Source: Dehalococcoidia bacterium
GTDB taxonomy: Bacteria > Chloroflexota > Dehalococcoidia > SM23-28-2 > RBG-16-64-32
Assembly (NCBI GenBank): GCA_030690405.1
Contig: JAUYGU010000059.1
Location: 6,731 to 70,730, forward strand
DNA length: 64,000 bases
Reading direction: 5' to 3'
The notes beneath the pieces are model-generated. The model was given only the letters and a program-made list of their open reading frames with translations, was not told the origin of the DNA and ran no database searches. Below are positions 59,884-64,000 of this stretch, piece by piece (the first letter of the stretch is position 1; every line of letters starts with the position of its first letter). The translations under genes were made by a program, and so were the position numbers.

Positions 59884-60114
59884 ACCTGGCAACCCTCTAA
59901 CAGCATTATAGCGGCTGGCTCCCGCGCTCATCACTGCGGCCTGTACGTAAGCATTTCGCGCAGGGCTCGGGCGTCAGCTAGGCATTTCCGCTTAGAATCG
60001 ACCCGCGAGAAGTCTGCTCGTTCCTGCGATGCCCCGAACCGGCCGTAGGCGGAAGCTACAGGCGGAGAGTTGTGGCGGCTGAGGCGGCTGGAGATTCGGA
60101 GGAAGCGAGAAAGC

Positions 60115-61065
60115 ATGATGGAGGACAAGGACCGGACTCAGAGCCCCCAGCGCTGGCCCTCGGTTCCGGGCGAGCGCAAGCTGGGCCGCCGCGGCGTCCT
60201 CCGGCTGCTGGGAGTGGGCGCGCTCGGCATCGCTCCCCTGCCTATCCTGCCTTCGCTGCTCAAGTCGGCCCTGTCGGGGAAGCTGGTCCGCTCGCGCGGC
60301 GCGGTGGCCCGCGCGCCGGACGGCCGGATTCGCCAGTGGTCCATGGTCATTGACCTGCGCCGCTGCGACGGCTGCCAGAGCGTCGGCAAGCCGCCGCAGT
60401 GCACCGCGGCCTGCATCGAAGGTCACTTCGCCCCTGAGCCGATGGAGTGGATCCAGGTGTTCGAGGGGGATCTTCCAGGCGGCGGCACGCAGTTCATCCC
60501 GACGCCGTGCCAGCAGTGCCAGAACCCGCCCTGCGTCAACGTTTGCCCCGTGGCCGCCACCTTCTCAACACCTGAAGGGACGGTGCTAATCGACCAGGAC
60601 CGCTGCATCGGTTGCCGGATCTGCATGGCGGCCTGCCCCTACGACAGACGGTTCTTCAACTGGGGCGCGGCGCCGGTCCCGCCGGAGGCACGCCTGGCAG
60701 AGTACTCGGCCGAGCACCAGGTGCCCGCACGAAGGGGCACGGTGATGAAGTGCGACTTCTGCCCGGATATGATGCGCGACGGTGTCCTTCCCTATTGCGT
60801 ACAGGCTTGCCCGAACCAGGCGATCTACTACGGCGACCTGGAAGAGGACGTCGCCAGCAACGGCGATGAGGTCATCGTCCTCTCACGGTTCCTGGCCGAG
60901 GACCAAGCGTATCGCATCAAGGAGGACCTGGGAACCAAGCCCCGTGTCTACTACATCGCCGGCCATGGAGAGGACGTGGGGCGCGACGTGTTCAAGAAGG
61001 GCCGGCTGCCCACGCGCTGGCCGTGGGCCGAAAAGGTCAAGGGGGCCCGCACGTGGAAGAGGTGA
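60115..61065 (+). CDS. Tat-exported multi-[4Fe-4S] ferredoxin subunit
   Basis: 316 residues. KLGRRGVLRLLGVGALGIAPLP is a twin-arginine signal. Four cysteine clusters follow: CDGC...CTAAC, CQQCQNPPCVNVCP, CIGCRICMAACPY and CDFCPDMM...CVQACP, as in DmsB/PsrB/NrfC-type electron-transfer subunits. Start chosen at the ATG with GGAGG upstream; a GTG at 60070 is a longer option. It should pass electrons between the NrfD protein and a catalytic subunit not present in the window. Confidence 0.92.
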   Translation: MMEDKDRTQSPQRWPSVPGERKLGRRGVLRLLGVGALGIAPLPILPSLLKSALSGKLVRSRGAVARAPDGRIRQWSMVIDLRRCDGCQSVGKPPQCTAACIEGHFAPEPMEWIQVFEGDLPGGGTQFIPTPCQQCQNPPCVNVCPVAATFSTPEGTVLIDQDRCIGCRICMAACPYDRRFFNWGAAPVPPEARLAEYSAEHQVPARRGTVMKCDFCPDMMRDGVLPYCVQACPNQAIYYGDLEEDVASNGDEVIVLSRFLAEDQAYRIKEDLGTKPRVYYIAGHGEDVGRDVFKKGRLPTRWPWAEKVKGARTWKR

Positions 61066-62420
61066 CGACCCCCCGAGAGCGGCTGGAGCGGACGGCCCTG
61101 GCGCCCGTCACGGGGACGAGTCGCTGGTACTACGCGTGGGTCGCTTTCCTGCTCATGGTGATCGCCTGGGGGATCTACGCCTACTCCCGCCAGCTCCACG
61201 ACGGCCTGATCGTTACCGGGATGCGAGACCGCATCTCCTGGGGCCTGTACATCACGACGTTCGTGTTCTTCATCGGGATCAGCCACGCCGGCACCCTGAT
61301 CTCGGCCATCCTCAGGGTCTCTCAGGCCCGCTGGCGTACGCCGATCACGCGCATGGCGGAGTTCATCACCGTGGTTGCTTTGGTCTGCGGCGCGCTGTTC
61401 GTGATCATAGACCTGGGCCGGCCCGACCGGGTGCTAAACGTCATCATCTACGGACGCTGGCAGTCTCCCATCATCTGGGACGTCCTGGCGATCACGACCT
61501 ACCTCACGGCGAGCGTCGCCTACCTCTTCCTGCCGATGATCCCGGACCTTGCTCTCTTCCGCGACCGCCTCGGCGGCCGCGTGTCTGGATGGAGGCTCCG
61601 GCTGTACGATCTGCTGTCCGTCCGCTGGCAGGGGACGACGGCGCAGTGGCGCTATATGGGAGGAGCCATCACGACGGCGATGATCCTGATCATCCCCATC
61701 GCCGTCTCAGTGCACACGGTGGTGTCCTGGATCTTCGCGATGACGCTGCGTGAGCCCTGGAACAGCACTATCTTCGGGGCGTTCTTTGTGGCCGGGGCGA
61801 TCTTCTCCGGCGTCGGCACCCTGATCGTCGTGATGGCCGTCCTGCGCAAGGTGTACCACCTGGAGGAGTACATCACGGAGAAGCACTTCGTTTACCTGGG
61901 CTACCTGATGGCGGCGTTCGCGCTGATCATGATATACGGCAACATCTCCGAGTACCTGACGACCGGCTACAAGATGGAGGAAGGGGCGGAGTTTCACTTC
62001 CGGCAGCTCTTCCTCCATCAGTTCGCGGGGTTCTACTGGTTTTACCTGATAGGCGGCCTTGTGACACCGGGGCTGCTGATCCTGATGCCATGGACGAGGA
62101 ACATCCGGGGTATTGTGGTTGCGGCGGTCCTGGTGGTCGCGGCGATGTGGGTGGAGCGGTACTTCATCGTCGTGGCCGGCTTCCGCGTGCCGCTCATGCC
62201 CTACGAGCCGTCGACCTACGCGCCGACGTGGGTGGAGCTGTCGGTGATGGCCGCGGGGTTCGCCTTATTCGCACTCTTGATCACTCTATTCGTTAAAGTC
62301 TTCCCCATCATCGCTGTCTGGGAGGTGGCGGAAGATATCGGAGGCCCAGAAGTTTCGCCGGCGGCTGGATGGCTCCCCGCGGGAGCCGCGCCGGAGCCGG
62401 CAGGAGGTGTAAACCGATGA
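61053..62420 (+). CDS. NrfD/PsrC-type membrane subunit
   Basis: 455 residues from GTG 61053 (GTG 61062, overlapping the stop of the Fe-S gene, is the alternative). About nine or ten membrane helices; IDLGRPDRVLNVIIYGRW is the family's quinone-site loop. Transfers electrons between the quinone pool and the Fe-S protein before it. Stop overlaps the next gene (ATGA). Confidence 0.92.
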   Translation: MEEVTTPRERLERTALAPVTGTSRWYYAWVAFLLMVIAWGIYAYSRQLHDGLIVTGMRDRISWGLYITTFVFFIGISHAGTLISAILRVSQARWRTPITRMAEFITVVALVCGALFVIIDLGRPDRVLNVIIYGRWQSPIIWDVLAITTYLTASVAYLFLPMIPDLALFRDRLGGRVSGWRLRLYDLLSVRWQGTTAQWRYMGGAITTAMILIIPIAVSVHTVVSWIFAMTLREPWNSTIFGAFFVAGAIFSGVGTLIVVMAVLRKVYHLEEYITEKHFVYLGYLMAAFALIMIYGNISEYLTTGYKMEEGAEFHFRQLFLHQFAGFYWFYLIGGLVTPGLLILMPWTRNIRGIVVAAVLVVAAMWVERYFIVVAGFRVPLMPYEPSTYAPTWVELSVMAAGFALFALLITLFVKVFPIIAVWEVAEDIGGPEVSPAAGWLPAGAAPEPAGGVNR

Positions 62421-63007
62421 AATACGTAGTGAAGGCCTTGCTCGTCTTGGTCGTCATGGGGGCAGCGATCTTCACCCTGGCGGGCAGCGCCGACGCATCC
62501 CATGCGACGCTGAAGGTGGTGGCGCCGGCCAACCTCACCGCCGGCGATTCAGTGGACATCCAGGCGGTGCTGCACTCGGCGCACGGCGGGGAGGCCGTCC
62601 CCGGAGCGACCATCAGCTTCTACATGGACGGCTCTTTCGGAGGCGTCGAAGGCAAAGTGCTGCTGGGACAGGCGCTCACCGACAAGGACGGCGTCGCCCA
62701 CCTAAGCTACCTGCCCCGGACCGCCGGTGAGCACCAGGTTCACGTCGAGTACCTGACGCCCGGCGAGAGCGAGCCTGAGGTGGCGACGTGGTCTCACGAT
62801 GTGAGCGGCGCGCCTCATCAGTTCTACAGGTCCTCAGCGGGCGTCCAGATCCCCGGGCTCAACGTCTGGCTGCTGATGGGCGTCCTTGCGGGAGTGTGGG
62901 CGATTCTGCTGAGCGTGGCCGCGCGGGTGATCGCCATCGCCGGCGCCGGGTCAGAGGCGGTCGCAGGCGCCCCGGCCTCCCGCTCACGCGCGACAGGTGA
63001 CTGGTAG
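62417..63007 (+). CDS. Exported beta-domain protein with C-terminal anchor
   Basis: 196 residues. A signal peptide (VVKALLVLVVMGAAIFTLAGSADA) leads to an Ig-like region (LTAGDSVDIQAVLHSAHGGEAVPGATISFYMDG, then DGVAHLSYLPRTAGEHQVHVEY), and a C-terminal helix (VWLLMGVLAGVWAILLSVAA). Located between nrfD-type and cytochrome c genes, so a structural or accessory part of the redox complex is likely. Confidence 0.75.
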   Translation: MKYVVKALLVLVVMGAAIFTLAGSADASHATLKVVAPANLTAGDSVDIQAVLHSAHGGEAVPGATISFYMDGSFGGVEGKVLLGQALTDKDGVAHLSYLPRTAGEHQVHVEYLTPGESEPEVATWSHDVSGAPHQFYRSSAGVQIPGLNVWLLMGVLAGVWAILLSVAARVIAIAGAGSEAVAGAPASRSRATGDW

Positions 63008-63012
63008 CCGAC

Positions 63013-63459
63013 ATGCGCAGGCGATCCGTGCCACCGGGGCCCATCTTGGGCGCGATCATGATGAGCGGCCTGGCGTTCACGCTCATCGCCGTGATCATCG
63101 CCCGGAGCCCCTACACGCACGGGAACCTGCGGCCGGAGGGCTACGACCGGACGGAGATCATCTACCTCGGCGAGGAGCATCCCTTCACAGGGATCGGGCT
63201 GGCGGACCCCAGTCTGGCCAGCACCGGCGACCCCGTACAGGATGGCCGGGTGCTCTTCTTCGGATACGGCTGCGCCAGCTGCCACGGCCTTCAGGGGAAG
63301 GGGGGCGCCGTTGGTAAGAACCTCAGCAGCGCGAACAGCGAGGAGATCTCGGACAACGTCAGACAAGGGCCCAAGACGATGCCGGCGTTCGAGACCGGGA
63401 ACCTCTCGGATGGGGACCTGGAGAAGCTCATCGCATTTTTGAAGTCAGCTAGGGAATGA
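63013..63459 (+). CDS. Membrane-anchored c-type cytochrome
   Basis: 148 residues. One N-terminal helix (ILGAIMMSGLAFTLIAVIIA) anchors it; the haem site CASCHG has Cys87, Cys90 and His91, and PKTMPAF supplies Met123 as axial ligand. Single-haem, class I type. Electron carrier of the cluster. Confidence 0.92.
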   Translation: MRRRSVPPGPILGAIMMSGLAFTLIAVIIARSPYTHGNLRPEGYDRTEIIYLGEEHPFTGIGLADPSLASTGDPVQDGRVLFFGYGCASCHGLQGKGGAVGKNLSSANSEEISDNVRQGPKTMPAFETGNLSDGDLEKLIAFLKSARE

Positions 63460-63497
63460 CCACCGACCAAAGCAGAGTGGAAGGAAAGGAGACAGTC

Positions 63498-64000
63498 ATG
63501 AGGGGGTCCGTAATCATCCTGCTAGTCACAGCCGCCGCCATAATGGCTTTGGCGATGGCGTGCGGCGGCGGCGACAAGAAGGAATCGACGCCGAGCCCGG
63601 CGGCGGAAGCCAGCCCCACAGCGGCTCCCACCGCCACGGAGGCCGGGGGCGTCGAGATCTCGGACATCGCTGTCGACGCCGCCTCAGCTACCATTACCGT
63701 GGACGGGGACGACTCGGACTGGGCCAGCATCGAGGGCGCCACTATTCCCTTGAAGCAGACCGACGTGGACGAACTCGACCCGGTTCAGGTACAGGACCTG
63801 GAGATTGACTTCGGCGCGCTGCCTCCGGTCGACGCGACTCTGAAGGTGGCCGCCGACGAAGAGAACATTTACGTGCTCATGGAGGTGCCGGACGGCTTCG
63901 ACTACAACCCTGACCCCTTGATGCACACCTTCTCCGCGGCGAGAGCGGTGATGTTCCGCATCGACGAGGCCGCTCCTGCGCACATGGGTGTCGATGAGCC
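63498..64000 (+). CDS. Lipoprotein with ethylbenzene-dehydrogenase-like haem-binding domain (partial)
   Basis: Runs off the window. The signal peptide ends in the lipobox LAMAC at residue 22, followed by a Thr/Ala/Pro linker. Residues 70 on (DGDDSDWASIEGATIPL, then LKVAADEENIYVLMEVPDGF and RAVMFRID) match the gamma-subunit haem-b fold of ethylbenzene dehydrogenase and related DMSO-reductase-family enzymes. GGAAAGGAG precedes the ATG. Suggests the catalytic subunit of a complex is downstream of the window or elsewhere. Confidence 0.7.
   Translation, partial: MRGSVIILLVTAAAIMALAMACGGGDKKESTPSPAAEASPTAAPTATEAGGVEISDIAVDAASATITVDGDDSDWASIEGATIPLKQTDVDELDPVQVQDLEIDFGALPPVDATLKVAADEENIYVLMEVPDGFDYNPDPLMHTFSAARAVMFRIDEAAPAHMGVDE

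Overview
The window is GC-rich bacterial chromosome, most likely from Chloroflexota (a Dehalococcoidia-like lineage). That placement is an inference from the high GC, the frequent GTG/TTG starts, the GuaB3-type IMP dehydrogenase family protein, the nuo gene set and the dense intergenic palindromes; no rRNA or species marker is present. Nearly all core genes are intact and densely packed. Gaps between them are filled with short interspersed repeats of at least six families.

Layout. 1-9300 is mostly minus strand: a truncated trypsin-like fragment, two paralogous SDR dehydrogenases, two single hot-dog (MaoC-type) hydratases, a PHP phosphoesterase, a thiolase-like protein, a YbaK-type deacylase and a DUF35 acyl-CoA-binding protein. 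Together these look like an (R)-specific acyl-CoA oxidation module. 9350-19250 is a plus-strand complex I cluster, nuoA-C-D-H-J-K-(DUF2007-like gene)-L-M-N, without nuoB, nuoI or nuoEFG. 19290-24260 holds ybeY, dnaX, ybaB, recR, recO and two FmdB-type zinc ribbons. 24700-30070 has a polyprenyl synthase, tatD and metG, then rsmI. 30160-37020 has guaB3, small accessory genes, prmC, prfA, hisS and a coupled membrane protein. 37100-41700 has an SDR, an inserted nuclease-like gene and a bifunctional relA/spoT gene; comM and convergent otsB/otsA follow.

47785-52107 is the most unusual part. An intact tRNA-Arg(CCG) is followed 4.2 kb later by a 46-bp copy of its 3' end (45/46 identical). Between them lie an Lrp-type and an ArsR-type regulator and a tight operon of about ten tiny genes, including three paralogous Xre-type and three winged-helix proteins, a zinc-ribbon protein and a 33-residue membrane peptide. 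I see no integrase. This is the best candidate for an undescribed element or system.

52270-57650 carries a DinB-like protein, a P450-ferredoxin pair, an amidase, a carboxymuconolactone-decarboxylase-like protein and a possible mycofactocin-type SDR. 57657-59883 is a NarL-type two-component system. 60115-64000 is a membrane redox cluster: a Tat-type Fe-S protein, NrfD, an anchored beta-domain protein, cytochrome c and a lipoprotein with an ethylbenzene-dehydrogenase-like haem domain, cut by the window end.

A recurring theme is insertion that duplicates the end of a host gene. The 3' end of recR is copied around a repeat, the first bases of nuoD occur three times, the start of the SDR at 37333 lies in a 108-bp perfect direct repeat, its 3' end is copied 1.3 kb downstream around a cargo gene, and the tRNA-Arg 3' end is copied around the island. 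Some repeats also lie in frame inside coding genes (dnaX, rsmI, ybaK-like, tatD, MaoC), like the palindromic coding elements of Rickettsia.
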